From NCBI GenBank assembly GCA_026260175.1, contig JAKCWW010001733.1, positions 16,212 through 67,006 on the forward strand: a DNA stretch of 50,795 bases, read 5' to 3'. This DNA is from Reticulitermes lucifugus. Its lineage: Eukaryota; Arthropoda; Insecta; Blattodea; Rhinotermitidae. Both the position numbers and the translations under genes were made by a program. Positions 1-11,925 of the stretch are shown piece by piece (position 1 is the first letter of the stretch; every line of letters starts with the position of its first letter). Under the pieces are notes generated by a model. The model saw only the letters and a list, made by a program, of their open reading frames with translations. It had not been told where the DNA came from and ran no database searches.

Positions 1-52
1 CTAGTAAGCGAGCGGCCGAAGACCCACGCCTTAGACCGCACGGCCACTGGGA
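1..52 (-). repeat. Truncated tRNA-like SINE head (third family)
   Basis: Read on the minus strand this edge carries a tRNA-like A-box stretch (GTGGCCGTGCGGTCTAAGG) followed by a GGTCTTCGG-like segment, as in the tRNA-derived heads of arthropod SINEs. The window edge cuts it, so the remainder cannot be judged. It could also be part of a tRNA pseudogene. Confidence 0.35.
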
Positions 53-310
53 TCGGCATCATTATACTTTATGTAGGCCTAAATGTCAAATGTAGACTGA
101 TTATATTAATTGCATCCATAAATGGCTCAGCGTACCAAAAATTTGTGAATGATAAGACATAAGCCATGAAAACCTACGCCTTAATTTGAAAATATTTTAG
201 TTCCAACGCACATGTAATGAAGTAAATAAATAATTTATGCTTTAACCAGATAAACATCCGTTTTCCGCCCAGTGTGTTTCTGAAAATAACGTTCAAAATA
301 TAAGACAAGC

Positions 311-590
311 TTTTTTTTGTGGCGAAGGGCCCCGCAGCAGGCGCTACGGACGCACCGCAGTGTTGAGGCTTATTGTGCAACCCTGTGATGAAGATGATTA
401 GTTTTTTCATTTTCCTTGTAATGGAGCACCGGTGGAATGAAACTTACAAGGGAAAACCGAAGTACTCGTGGATAAACCTGTCCCAGTGCCACTATGTCCA
501 CCACAAATCCCATATGGATTGACCCCGGGATCGAACCCGGGCCTCCGCGTTGAGAGGCCGGCGACTAACCGCCTGAGCCATGGCACGGCC
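311..590 (-). repeat. tRNA-derived SINE, family A, full-length copy
   Basis: The minus strand begins with a tRNA-like head (GGCCGTGCCATGGCTCAGG A-box region, then a GGGTTCGATCCCGGG B box). A body follows containing CACTGGGACAGG and a tail ending in GCGGGGCCCTTC and a run of A (T at 311-318 on the plus strand). The same ordered segments occur on the plus strand at 7071-7367. The pol III boxes and A-tail identify a SINE mobilised by a LINE partner. Confidence 0.85.
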
Positions 591-599
591 CAAAACAGG

Positions 600-2090
600 C
601 TTACTTTTGTATCACACTTTAATAAATTGTAAATATACACAGATTAATTCGGTACATGCGCGTTTTTTACATTCTATAAAAGATGCATGAACAACAGGCT
701 CTAATTGCAGGAATATCCGGCTCTGTGCAGGTTTGTAATTTGTCAAAAATGACTATTGGATCACAACAGAACCTGTTGATGGAGAAGGTCACTAAAACGT
801 TGGTTTATTTGAAACACCTGACGCGGCTGTCGGTTCAACAGGATTTTGTTGAATTTAGTGGCCGCTAAGGTTTGAAGACATATAAAACTAGGTCTCGCGT
901 GTAAATCACAGTGTTCCTCTGTACGTAAATTGCTTACAAAGTCCTTATATTGTTGTCATTACAGCCACCCAAAACGTGTTATTCCTACAGACATATGAGA
1001 GATATTTATTTTAAATAATATTTTTACGTACCCGGTAGCAAACGGACCGTACCAGAACAGCTGATTACAGAGATTACAGAACAGAGATTACTTGATCTGC
1101 TCTTTCTGTGACTACGTGCAGTCTTGGCATGGCCCCTGGGGTCCTGTTTCTACTGTTGTGCTCTTTGTTTGTGACCGCCGACCCTTCTATCTCTCTGTTT
1201 GTGGTCCTTACAAGTGAATTAAGCTTAGCATGTCCCAGAGCTAATGCACGGGTCCGTTGATAGATTTCATTTCCTTCGACAAGCGAGATCATCTGACCTC
1301 ACATCGATTAATGGAAATGAATACGTTCTTTCTAATCCTGACGTTTCTGGTGAAATTACTTTTTGCCAAAGCAGACACTACAACATATATAAATCTTGAT
1401 ACGCAGTTCCCTGGATGCATGCACTTTCCTGCTTTATTGTCAAAACGACGAATTTCATATCCTGTACTGTATAGTGATTCAGTCTCCACTTACTAAGTAC
1501 CATCCACAAAGTTTCGGAAAAGTGTCATTTTTTGTTGCTGTTTTGTTTTTTTGTTCTTTAAAATCGCCCGTAGCATTTTCTTCGCTGCAAGCTAATAATC
1601 AGAGTCGAATATCACGACCTTTACAGCAAGCTTTTCACTCGCTTCCTTCTAACAAAACTTTATTATCAACAAAAGAAAAGCACTATTAAGAAAGTCTACA
1701 GAGACATACTCGTACCTTAATTTGTTTTTCTCGGACTGTTGGCTGGAAGTAAATGTCTGTTCGGATGGTCCTGCGGCCGGCCATCTCGACACAATTCGTC
1801 TTGGTTTTCCCCTGCTTTCGAGCAAATTCTGAGATGGTTCCCAATTTCTAATTTTATGCTTCTCCTACAGCAGCACCTACCCTACAATGTACCTATTGAA
1901 TCCACCACATTGTTTTCCAATTATAGGCTTACAGTTCATTATCATATCAAAATTGCGCTGCTCTTGTCTGTTATGTCTACGTACATTAATCTTGAATTTC
2001 TTTCGTACGTACCGTACAATTTTGTATTATTGTACCAACTTAAGCTATATATATAGCACTTCTTTTTAGGCGCGTTCGCAAAATTGCGAA
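600..2090. other. Intergenic stretch, nothing recognised
   Basis: Several short open frames (60-105 codons) occur, but none shows a recognisable family, conserved motif or splice context. The sequence is AT-rich with ordinary CpG content. Confidence 0.5.
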
Positions 2091-2094
2091 AAGC

Positions 2095-2580
2095 GACTAT
2101 TAGCTTCGTCATATCTGCCTGTCTGTCTGTCTGTCCGTCCGTCTGCATGGAACAACTCGGATTTTCATGAAATTTTATATTTAACGATTGTTCGGAAATC
2201 TGTCAAAAAAATTTAAGTTTCATTAAAATCTGACAAGAATAACGGTACTTTACATGAAGAAGTATGTACATTTATATCTCGCTGAATTCTTCTTGGAATG
2301 AGAAATGTTTCGAACAAAATTTGTAGAGAAAGATCAAAACACTTATTTTATGTTCAATAACTTTTTCCGAAAATTGTGCCGTTTATGAGATAATGTGGAA
2401 AAATGTGGTGGGAGACAGGCCACAGATGACAATACAATAGGACGCATGCATTCTGCATGCCAGATAACTAAGGCTACAGACACACACTCAGAATATGTAA
2501 TACTGATTCACTGCAACAATGGTTACATGAACGCGCCTCAGTGTTACGTTACACGTACATAGCCTGTCTTGTTTACTTCT
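2095..2580 (+). repeat. Unclassified interspersed repeat, copy 1
   Basis: This stretch shares a long run of ordered similarity with 21111-21600 in the same orientation. It starts at a CTGT/CCGT-rich segment and passes through GTGCCGTTTATGAGATA, ACAGGCCACAGATGACAAT and CGGATAACTAAGGC-type blocks. It ends near a CCT(G/A)TCTTGTT block. There is no coding capacity and no obvious terminal inverted repeats. It may be part of a DNA transposon or the untranslated part of a retroelement; the class is not resolved. Confidence 0.65.
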
Positions 2581-2599
2581 ACTACAGAAACCTTTCGGT

Positions 2600-4330
2600 T
2601 TTGTAAAGAATGATTATCAGAAACGCCTATGAATATTCTACCAATAATTATCTTGCTATTCTCGCTCTTTCTTTTTTTTTTATTCTAAAAATTTTATTTG
2701 TCTATTTCTTTACATTCTGTAGAATCATAAATGGGAACACTGCACTATATAGACAGAAATATTACAATGATCACATAGCACCTGTCGTCTTGGATCCAAA
2801 TAGATGTCCTGTGTTATTTTATAACTGTTTGATACGTACATTTGAAATTATTAGTGTGATAAGGTCAATATTAGCAGATGTAATACTATTGTCACTGATA
2901 ATGTTTTCTTCAAAAACGCGTCTCTAGCAGATGTAGAACATAGTGGTAAATGGCTCAAGGTGGCATAATGTTACGAAATCATATTGTAAATAAAAACCGC
3001 GCGGGATATTGAATTACAAATTGCGTACAATGGATCGCAAAAATTACGACCTGTAGTAAATTAACATATTTTCTGTGAGAAACCAAGGTAGTGAGCCTTG
3101 TTCAGTTCCTGTATAAATTCCTTGCCCGAAAGGAATTACCATGCAGCCAGCTTAATGTACATTCCCCGATATTTCTCTAGCTTTCTTTTAATTTTTCAAA
3201 GGCCAGTTCCCAGATTATGGAATTGTGGACACAATAGGCCCTAAATGTGAACTATACACTATACCAGCATTTCTGTATCACTTAGTTATGTCATTGGTTG
3301 TCATTCAATCATAATTTATTTAATTTTAATGTATACAAATTAATAAAACTGTCCATAACAGTGCATATGTAAAGAGAAGCTATTAAATAACACCCTCTTG
3401 ACAGAGCGGAATAATACAAAAATAAAACCCATACTTTCATCTGTACATACTGCTTTACTAATTCTAATTTTAACTACTTAACACCATAACTTTTTAACTT
3501 ATTTTTGTCACATATGTGTGCAAATAGTACAATTTTTTAAGACTTAGTTTTTCTCAGCTTATTATAATCTTAACGATATTTGTGAAGTTGGGCTATTAGC
3601 TATGTATGTCGATGATGCAAACTAATATAATACGATTTACATAATAATTTTTCTGTTGTGTTTTATCAGCCTGATGATGGCTTCTTGTACTTGAGCTGAA
3701 ACTATTTGCATTGAAACCACACAGCATATTGAAAGAATTTAGCTGTGATTGGCGACTATTTTCCTCACACCTTGTGTTATCTTCATCACAACGCTATGCC
3801 CTACGTAAAAATATATTTATCTATACTTGCTATGTATAACAGGGATTGGTAATTCGTTGTGTAATTGAAGGTTGTCGTAATGTATAATGTGATACTCCGG
3901 ATGCGAATTTATGCTTTTCTAGCTTGTTAGATAATACATTATATAAGAAAAAAATTTATCGTAAGAAGGTGTAGATAATATTACATAGTTTATAACTTAA
4001 TATTCCATCACACTAATAGCGAACTTTCACTTACAGTAGTATCTTAAGTTTATTTGCATTCTTTTTTTTTTTGAAAAGATAAATGAGGAAATGACTACGT
4101 AAGCTTTGTCATATCATTGTATAATTTACTGTCAAAAACAGAAAAAAACACAACCAGATGGTCTTGTCATTTAACTTATACACTTTTCGATTTAATAACC
4201 AGGCATGTCTGTTGTTTATTCTTAACGTAATGCAATGTGCGTGCTGTGGCGTGTTATTAAATATTAAACTGACGTTTGAGAAATTGTGGGAATGTGGAGG
4301 TAATACGATTCGCTTGAACCCATACGAGTA
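2600..4330. other. AT-rich intergenic region upstream of the receptor gene
   Basis: No coding region or RNA gene was recognised. It contains one copy of the CTGATGATGGC hairpin motif at about 3670-3708 and several poly-T runs. Confidence 0.5.
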
Positions 4331-4343
4331 ATTACAGACAAAA

Positions 4344-4350
4344 TATAAAA
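4344..4350 (+). promoter_or_regulatory. Candidate TATA box for the ionotropic receptor
   Basis: TATAAAA lies about 220 bases before the chosen ATG at 4569, which would leave a 5' UTR of roughly 190 bases. TATAAAA occurs often by chance in AT-rich DNA, so this is only a candidate. Confidence 0.2.
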
Positions 4351-4568
4351 CTCTTCCATGCTTGGAACTCTACACAATTACTGTGCTTTCTTGATAAGTG
4401 ACAACGATTTTTAAGCAAAACTGCCTGCTCGAAATGAAGTGTAAGCTTATTATCTCGGAGACATTTCACATGAGACACTGTCCTTAGTCATAATAAAGCG
4501 TCGAATAGAAACAGACCCAAAATCATTTTTGCTTTGATATTAAATCATTAGTACGTGCACATATTGAC

Positions 4569-6815
4569 ATGAATCATATTTGCAGTGCCAGGAGTATGTC
4601 TATCTTTATAACGTTAGTAATTTTGTCATTTACAAGTAATCTAGTTCAGGCGACTCTCATATCCGGTGCCCCAACGGAAGTACGCCGGTATCTGGTACGC
4701 TGTATTACTGTTATTAGTGACCGTTACTTCAGTTCGGAGAGGACATTAATGATTTCTGTGAATGAACGCACAGGACTCAAAGATCACAAGCTTGGACACT
4801 TATTAGTGTGTCAAAAAACTGTTAATGACGTGGAAAATGATTTGATTAAGGAGCTAAACAACGTCGGACGGTGGTCCTTGACGTTGTCTAACACAACCGG
4901 GAGAAACACCGACCGTAACTATATTACGAATCATGGAAGTTATATTATATTTGTCTGTTTTAATTCAGGTGATGAAATTTCTGATATCGCTCTACACTTT
5001 AATAAGCACTTGCAGAATTTAAGAAATGCGTCGTCATGGAATACCGAAACGCGGTTTCTAGTTGCAGTACTGCAAGGTCATGCGTCTTGCTTTACCGATG
5101 CGTTAGTTAGAAGCCTCTTACAAGAACTTTGGCACTTTAAAGTCGTTAACGTTATTATATTGGTTCAGATTTGTGATAGAGACAACCATAAAGTAAGCCA
5201 AAGTTCAGCCGACCTGTCGTCCGTAAACATTTTTCCTTTGCAAGATCAGAAGCTTAACCGGCAGACAAACAACAGACTTTCGTGTCTGATAACTGAAAGT
5301 GACGACTCCAAGAAATGCGGTACGGCACTCAGTGCAGGAAGTAATGTGACAGAGGATTATTCGGTTTTAAAGAAGGCAGTGTTTGGATTATACACGTGGA
5401 ATCCTTATGGAGGTCTGGATAAATGTACTGAAGTTCTAGATACTGTTGAACTAGACTTCTGGAGCTCAGAAAAACATGGTGTTTTATCGTATAACTATTC
5501 TGTATTTTCTCCTAAAATATCCAATAACCTACAAGGATGTCCAATTTTCATACTGGCGGCAGAACATCCTCCATTTTTACTACCTCCAACGAACTTTACA
5601 CACACATCAAAGAATTTTGTGTACGTGGAAGGGCCTGTAGTGAGGTTGTTGAATACGATGTCAAGTAAAATGAACATGACAGTGAACATCACGTTTGTGG
5701 AAAGAGACAAAGTGTTTCCTGAGCTAGTTGAAAAAGTAAGGAATGAAAATTTTGATGTTATTTTCTCACCTCTTCCACTTTTTTATTTTGATGGAGGAAT
5801 TTTGGAACAAACCTTTGCCTTATCAACACAGAGAGGAAAATACGTGGTTCCTTGTGGGAAGAATTTACATAGATGGAACAGTATTCTTAGAGTATTCTCG
5901 CCAATTATGTGGTTGACTCTCATAATTTCGATAATAGCGGTTTGTCTTTTGATGTTATGTCTCACAAGCTATCTAGACAGACACTCACAGTCAGAATATC
6001 AAATATATCAGTCTTTGTCAAGCTGTTTTATCAGCATGTGGGCTGTATTGTTGTGCTTTTCTGTGTCGGTGATGCCACGCTTAGATCCGTGTCGTGTGCT
6101 TTTCCTAACATGGCTCATGTACAGCCTTGCTGTCAACACAGTGTTTCAAGCATTCGTCACTACGTTCCTTATCAATCCTGGTCACGAACACCAGATGGAA
6201 AACGTAGAAGAGCTCCTAAGCTCTGATTTACCTTATGGGTTTGATCCACAAAGTGATAGAAGTGTTAGAGATACAGGAGACACTTTGCTGATGACAATTT
6301 TGCAACATCGAATACCTTGTTCGCCATATGCGACATGCATAGAGTGGGTAGCTCACCACAGAAATTTCTCAACTCTTTCGACTGAGAATGTTGTCAATTA
6401 CCTTGTCGCCGCTGAATACGTAGATAACCAAGGTACACCTCTTCTGTGTTTACTTAGAGATGAATATTTTTCATGTCCAATTGTCATGCATATGAAGAAA
6501 GGTCATCCGCTCTTCAAAAGTGTGAATACCATAGTTGGTCGTGTAATGGAATCTGACATATTCAATAAATGGACAAAAGAATTCTATGATACCCTGAAGC
6601 TGAAGAAAGGTGTCATTTCAATTCGAACTCTAACGGATGAGTACTACAACCTGAATCTGGAGCACATGCAGTCTGCCTTCTGGATTCTGTGCTTGGGACT
6701 GGGGTTAGGAACCATTGCGTTTGTGGCAGAGCTGTGCCGCCCTCCTCATCGGTCACTTAAGAAGCAGGTAAACAGCTTGGTGTTAGAAGTACTCAGGTTA
6801 GTACGAATAGCCTAG
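4569..6815 (+). CDS. Divergent ionotropic receptor (IR), intronless
   Basis: A 748-codon uninterrupted frame encodes a chemosensory receptor related to ionotropic glutamate receptors, expected as a ligand-gated cation-channel subunit in sensory neuron membranes. Residues 10-28 form a signal peptide. A poorly conserved N-terminal region follows, with many N-X-S/T sites. The S1 ligand-binding lobe spans about 324-430 and leads into the HRWNSILRVF motif typical of insect divergent IRs. M1 is about 446-466, the pore loop about 484-503, and M3 about 510-534 (YSLAVNTVFQAFVTTFLI). S2 spans about 535-700 and M4 about 702-722, followed by a short cytoplasmic tail. Pore and M3 segments match the usual IR pattern. 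No canonical glutamate-binding Arg/Thr/Asp set was recognised, as is common in divergent IRs. The first ATG is used because the signal peptide follows directly; the Met at codon 10 is an alternative start. No intron is needed and no disabling change is seen, so the gene looks intact. The ligand is unknown. Confidence 0.93.
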   Translation: MNHICSARSMSIFITLVILSFTSNLVQATLISGAPTEVRRYLVRCITVISDRYFSSERTLMISVNERTGLKDHKLGHLLVCQKTVNDVENDLIKELNNVGRWSLTLSNTTGRNTDRNYITNHGSYIIFVCFNSGDEISDIALHFNKHLQNLRNASSWNTETRFLVAVLQGHASCFTDALVRSLLQELWHFKVVNVIILVQICDRDNHKVSQSSADLSSVNIFPLQDQKLNRQTNNRLSCLITESDDSKKCGTALSAGSNVTEDYSVLKKAVFGLYTWNPYGGLDKCTEVLDTVELDFWSSEKHGVLSYNYSVFSPKISNNLQGCPIFILAAEHPPFLLPPTNFTHTSKNFVYVEGPVVRLLNTMSSKMNMTVNITFVERDKVFPELVEKVRNENFDVIFSPLPLFYFDGGILEQTFALSTQRGKYVVPCGKNLHRWNSILRVFSPIMWLTLIISIIAVCLLMLCLTSYLDRHSQSEYQIYQSLSSCFISMWAVLLCFSVSVMPRLDPCRVLFLTWLMYSLAVNTVFQAFVTTFLINPGHEHQMENVEELLSSDLPYGFDPQSDRSVRDTGDTLLMTILQHRIPCSPYATCIEWVAHHRNFSTLSTENVVNYLVAAEYVDNQGTPLLCLLRDEYFSCPIVMHMKKGHPLFKSVNTIVGRVMESDIFNKWTKEFYDTLKLKKGVISIRTLTDEYYNLNLEHMQSAFWILCLGLGLGTIAFVAELCRPPHRSLKKQVNSLVLEVLRLVRIA

Positions 6816-7070
6816 GAAATTTTTCTTAAAAATTAGGACGACGCAGTCCAAATAGTATTTCTGTGTAATGAAAATGAAAGGCTTTGAGTGTTTCTTGAAT
6901 AGCACAAAGATAAAGAACGAGCGATTGTATACAAAAGGCTGCTGTGATTGTGCTGCATTTTTTTTTCACTTTTTAATACTTTCCGTCGTATTGTGGCCTT
7001 ATAGGGCCAGTAAAAATTGTAGCACACTAAAGTGTGAAAATTTAAAACCTAAGAGTAAAGGGTCTATGAA

Positions 7071-7367
7071 GGCCGTGCCATGGCTTAGGCGGTTAGTTGC
7101 CGACTTCCCACCGCAGAGACCCGGGTTCGATCCCGGGTCAGCCCATGTGGGGTTTGTGGTGGACAAAGTGGCACTGGGACAGGTTTTTCCCCGAGTACTT
7201 CGGTTTTCCCCTGTTAGTTTCATTCCAGCGGTGCTCCATTACTTTGAAAAATAATATAAAAACTGATCACCTTTCTCTTCATCTTCATCACAGGGTTGCC
7301 AAATAAGCCTTAAGGCTGCGGTGCGTCCGTAGCATCTACTGCGGGGCCCTTCTCCGCCAAAAAAAAA
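7071..7367 (+). repeat. tRNA-derived SINE, family A, full-length copy
   Basis: The head has a CCATGGCTTAGGCGGTTAG A-box region and a GGGTTCGATCCCGGG B box. The body carries CACTGGGACAGG and CCCCGAGTACTTCGG, then CATCACAGGGTTGCCAAATA, and the element ends GCGGGGCCCTTCTCCGCC followed by A9. It is the inverse of the copy at 311-590. The intact boxes and tail suggest a fairly recent insertion. Confidence 0.88.
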
Positions 7368-7369
7368 GG

Positions 7370-9680
7370 TTTATGAGACGTTACTTATATCTACAGCCTT
7401 CATTTGATACAAGTTCATAAGTTTACACTGTTCAGTTTTTTAAGCTTATTTTCTTTTAAACGTAACAGACCCGGAATTCTGCAGCACAGAAATGTGAATA
7501 ACAAGACTCGTGTGTAAGGCTCACGTGAAAGGCTTTCTATACCAGGTTTTAAGTCTATTGCTCTATGCCGATACAATGCGCTTTCTTAAAACTCCGACAG
7601 CAAAAAAGCTTGAAGTTCTTTGAAAACAAATTTCTGAGGAGAGTGTTTAAGTCTGTGATAACCTTTTAAATATTTCTCTGAATTTAGAAATTTATTAACA
7701 ACAAGAACAGAATAAGATAGTTAAAAGTGAATATTCTGAAACAGAAATAGCGTCGAAGCAGCTACAGTTTAACAGGTACACAGTAGTGCAGCTAATCAAG
7801 CCCTAACAGCTACTGGCACAATGTGTGAAATTTTGTTAAACGTGAAGGAGCATATTTGTATTCAAAATGTCGAAGCACAGCGATTAAGAGAAACCAACCT
7901 GAATAACTATGGCTCAAAGGAAGCCCTGTAAGTCGGTTGCTGAGTCAGCTAATCAGTAGCAAAGTTTCATGTTTCAGAAGCACTTATCCGTCTGTATGGA
8001 AGCGAGAGTTATATGAGCGGAGGGTGCAATATACTTTTTTTTATAAATTTGAGTGCATATTGCCTCGTATATTGACAACCTGTTCGACTACATTAGCAGA
8101 AGTTCGAATCTTAAAATCGCCTTTATCTATTGAAGCGATGGACGAGCTACACAGTAATTCAATCTGCAGAGATATCATAATTACCGTTATTATTAATAAT
8201 ACAGTCTTTCATTAATTTGTAATTTCTCGTGTATATTTTACAAAATTGATCAACCTGTCATCGCAAAAAATAAACAAGTATAGAGGTCTGGACGTTTACA
8301 GGAATTCTAGTTTTGAAGTACTTGTTATAGACATTTCATCGCTTTACTTTTTAAGGTGATTCATCTCCCTTGTGTTATTAAATAAAATCAATTTTTTTTG
8401 CGATCAACGCAAAGGCTACGGTGGGCGTTCAAGCACGAAGCGGTAAAGACGTATGTTTAGATCTATAAAAAGTAAAGTTAACCAAAATCTAAGTAATATA
8501 GAACAACTTCTGCAACATCCTCAAAATAATAAATAGAATCAAATTATCACAAAACAAGAATATAAATGAAGGTAGTCCTACCGTATTACGCGTTTTGGAC
8601 ACGTCGATGATCGCCGCTTTTAAGAAATTTATATCTAATTGCCTACGACTTACTATTCCATTTACTATCTATTATCATTTTTTAACGTTTTTATACTTAA
8701 AGTTTACATTTTTCAGGCATCCTACGTTTTACACTGTACGTGTATTTTTAGTCTGTGAAGGTTGATATCTCAATCCTGGAATACCGTTGATAAAATGTGC
8801 CTTTTTATATTAATGTAATTAGGCCTGATGATGGCTAATTGGTTTTAGCCGAAACATGTAGCCTTTATTATTCTTGAATGTTAATTCTCTGTTGACTGAT
8901 TGCAGAAATTCATTTGGAGACATTTCGTCTTTTAATTTATGTACCTGCAGCTAGGTACGAGAAAGTCGGTGTAGGACACTGCAGTTTAGAATTCAGTACC
9001 TGTCTGAACGCAATGAGAACATCACTCGTGGTTGACGATTTCCTGTCCGTATTGTCAGTAATGTTATTTTTATAACTTCTGACGTTAGACGTAAGTTAAG
9101 TTCAGATAAAGGGGATAATTGGTAATTATGTGATATGTTTTATTTATTAGTTTTTTTTGTGACGCTCTGCGATCCGCTGTCTTCCAGAGATTGACCCTTA
9201 CATCCCCAACTATAAGGAAATTCTCACTGCTGAACTATTTTCATGGTGGACAGTGCGAAAATATTTATATCCATATGTGGTGTCCACTTGGAATTGTACT
9301 TGGTTGCAGGAATTGCTCTATATTAACATCTCGTCTGGCATGCATCATCATCGCAATCATAATCAGCATCTGTAGTCAGGGGGTTGGGTCACTTTTTGAC
9401 CCGTTTCTGCCTCATCCTTCCAGTAGCTTCTCCAAATGTCTTCCTGCGTTCCCTAATCCATGCGGATTATAATTTTTTAACAGTTCAAGAAGTCTGTTTC
9501 TCTGTATCTTATCGTATTGTGAATCCAAATTTTGCACTCTTCAGTACGATTTCCCATTTCAGTTCTTTTAATGTGACTTTATTTTTTCAGTGATCAGTCA
9601 AAAAATATTTCGCCATTTCTTTCATGAATTTCATTTCTGTAGTCGTAATTCTGGTTTTCTTTTGCATGTTCACCTCCACC
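7370..9680. other. Intergenic stretch, nothing coding recognised
   Basis: AT-rich DNA with a few short, unconserved frames. A well-preserved CTGATGATGGC...GCCGAAACATG hairpin motif lies at 8824-8864. No gene, tRNA or transposon end could be supported. Confidence 0.5.
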
Positions 9681-9689
9681 GTTTATTTT

Positions 9690-10278
9690 CCACGGTTTAA
9701 TTTTCACTGCCCATTGTCCATCGTTTATTGTTTATCGTTCATATTCCACCGTCCTCTGTCCACATTTCACTCCCCACCATACACTGTCCATCATTAAGTG
9801 TCCGTCGGCCACTCTCAACCATTCACTGTCCGCTGCTCGCTGTCCACACTTCACTGTCCACTGCTCGCTGTCCATATTTCACTGTTCACTGCTCGCTGTC
9901 CACACTTCACTGTCCACTGCTCGCTGTCCATATTTCACTGCCCACTGCTCGCTGTCCACATTTCACTGTCCACAGCTAGCTGTCCACACTTCACTGTCCA
10001 CTGCTCGCTGTCCATATTTCACTGTCCACTGCTCGCTGTCCACATTTCACTGTCCACAGCTAGCTGTCCACATTTCACTGCCCACTGCTCGCTGTCCACA
10101 TTTCACTGTCCACAGCTAGCTGTCCACATTTCACTGTACACAGCTAGCTGTCCACACTTCACTGTCCACTGCTCGCTGTCCATATTTCACTGTCCACTGC
10201 TCGCTGTCCATATTTCACTGTCCACAGCTAGCTGTCCACATTTCACTGTCCACAGCTAGCTGTCCACATTTCACTTCC
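9690..10278. repeat. Minisatellite, 28-bp unit
   Basis: Tandem copies of a 28-base unit built from CTGTCCAC, TTCACTG and either GCTCGCTGTCC or AGCTAGCTGTCC run from about 9825 to 10275. A looser CCATCGTTTATTG-type lead-in starts near 9690. At least three unit variants are interspersed, including an AGCTAGCT palindrome version. Because 28 is not a multiple of three, the frames cycle and give long spurious open frames. I do not read these as protein. Confidence 0.92.
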
Positions 10279-10611
10279 ACAACTCACGCTCATGTAGTGT
10301 CAGTGAAGCTAATATGTAATAACTTGTGACTATAATGTGTTACTGGACTTATGTTGCGCAGAGATTTCTTAATTAAGCGTATGTTTATCAATATTACATT
10401 TTCGAAAAAAGCGTAGCCTTATTAATCAAATCTTAAACAAAATAGCACCCGTTCACACACACCCGAATTTGTTGACACGTTAACATAAGGGTTATTACTT
10501 TTACTGCAGATTACGTTTTAGAAACTTTTCTTTGATCACAATTTTTTAACGCTCGAATTGAACCTTGTGTTCTTAAATACTAGGCTACCTAATTGAAACA
10601 TTTTTAGAATT

Positions 10612-10633
10612 ACATATATATATATATATATAT
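10612..10633. repeat. (TA)n microsatellite
   Basis: A run of alternating T and A of about ten repeats. Confidence 0.9.
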
Positions 10634-10699
10634 GCATTATTATTTTTCGTTTAAGAACTTCACAACTTCAGTTACGATGTTCAGAATGCATGAGCTACA

Positions 10700-11001
10700 G
10701 TAAAGTAAAGTTGTCCCTTTGCAAGTCACGAAGGCATATGGAGGGGAATGGAAGTGTAGCTTCGTTCATTCTCTTCTTCGGCGCTAGATAATATGGGTGG
10801 TCAAATTTATACCCCAACCGCTTCACTCTCAAGGAATTAGCCCCAAGTACGTTTTGAATAGGAGGCTGATTGGGCCCCAGAGGCGGTCTGGACGCTTTGG
10901 AGAAGAGACAAATCTCAAGCCCTTGCCAGAAATCGAACCACTATTCGTCGGTTGCCTCCGTAGCCTAGTTACTACACCAACATCGATATTCCCGGTCCCT
11001 T
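10700..11001 (-). repeat. tRNA-derived SINE, family B
   Basis: The minus strand starts CCGGGAATATCGATGTTGG with a GTAACTAGGCTACGG stretch and a GGTTCGATTTC B-box-like site. It runs through a CCAGACCGCCTCTGGGGCC block and ends near a TAAAG-type tail at 10700-10710. The same order of blocks recurs at 33511, 47110, 47661, 49850 and 50636, which defines the family. Confidence 0.75.
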
Positions 11002-11009
11002 GGAATTCT

Positions 11010-11630
11010 AGTGGGCAGATATATACAGATAATAAAATTTCTCAGCGACTGTGATGTGAACGCCTGTACTAAGTTTGATACAAGTCTTTTCTCTAAGTTT
11101 GAAGACGAAACATGCAGACGGACGTGTTATCCTCTGTAACTTTAGAGTGAAGAATTTCCAAAGGTGTATTCAGTTGACGATTCTTCTCTCAATTATGTCC
11201 TGAAGTGCCATGACACTTTATATAGAGACACTGTGTTGTACTTCAACGAGTAATTCTGCGTTATAAATTGTCATAAAGTGCAATATAAAAACAGTATCGT
11301 TAAAGACAAATTCTGCACAGATCTCAATACATTGAAATGCATTGTGGTCTGCATATCGTGACCATTGTTGAACAAACATAGATGCACGAATTGTTTGTTA
11401 TTGTGCTATCACTATAGATCTGTAACACTCATTTTTTGTTTTGGGACAAATGGATGACATTCGTTTCTACCTGACGTGTCATTTTAGAAGTATCTTTGTG
11501 TCACGATACTGAACCGTCATTTTAATGACGTCTTTCAAAATTAATAATAAGTGGCAAATATAATGGTAAGTGTGTATAATATGTTGGACGTCCTTACATT
11601 TACAGCTACTGTAATAACTAACTATATTTC
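11010..11630. other. Intergenic stretch, nothing recognised
   Basis: No coding frame of note and no repeat that I can match elsewhere in the window. Confidence 0.45.
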
Positions 11631-11639
11631 TGGCATTAT

Positions 11640-11925
11640 AACCTCAAGATTTAGTGCCTTTATTGTCAAAGCCCGCCATTTTACTCGTTCCTAAATCACA
11701 GCCATCTATCTTCGAGTTTCACAATATAATTTTCTGTGACCCACCTAACAGATCCACCGCTTTCTCGATATTTGAAAGAGAAATTCCCACCAAAATATAT
11801 TATGCATTTCTTGTCTGTCCTATTCATTTACATGTCCAATCCTTTGCAGCCTTCTCTAGGGTCTATGTTTCAGATCCATAACAAACGTCTTGTCCTTTAT
11901 ACGCTATCGGCATTCGGAATTGTCC
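11640..11925 (-). pseudogene. Possible non-LTR retrotransposon relic
   Basis: On the minus strand a frame near 11860-11885 reads CYGSET*TL, the shape of the VLYGSETWTL motif near the C-terminus of some LINE ORF2 proteins. Downstream there is scattered similarity to the same region, with several stops and frame changes. The match is short and the call tentative. Confidence 0.35.

Noticed and set aside
5909-6226. 105-codon plus-strand frame inside the receptor
   Set aside because: It is an out-of-frame shadow of the receptor's transmembrane region.
9728-10259. Cys/His/Ser-rich open frames of 83 and 153 codons
   Set aside because: They are translations of the 28-bp minisatellite in cycling frames.
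9690-10278. CRISPR-like array
   Set aside because: The repeats are contiguous without unique spacers and the DNA is from an insect genome.
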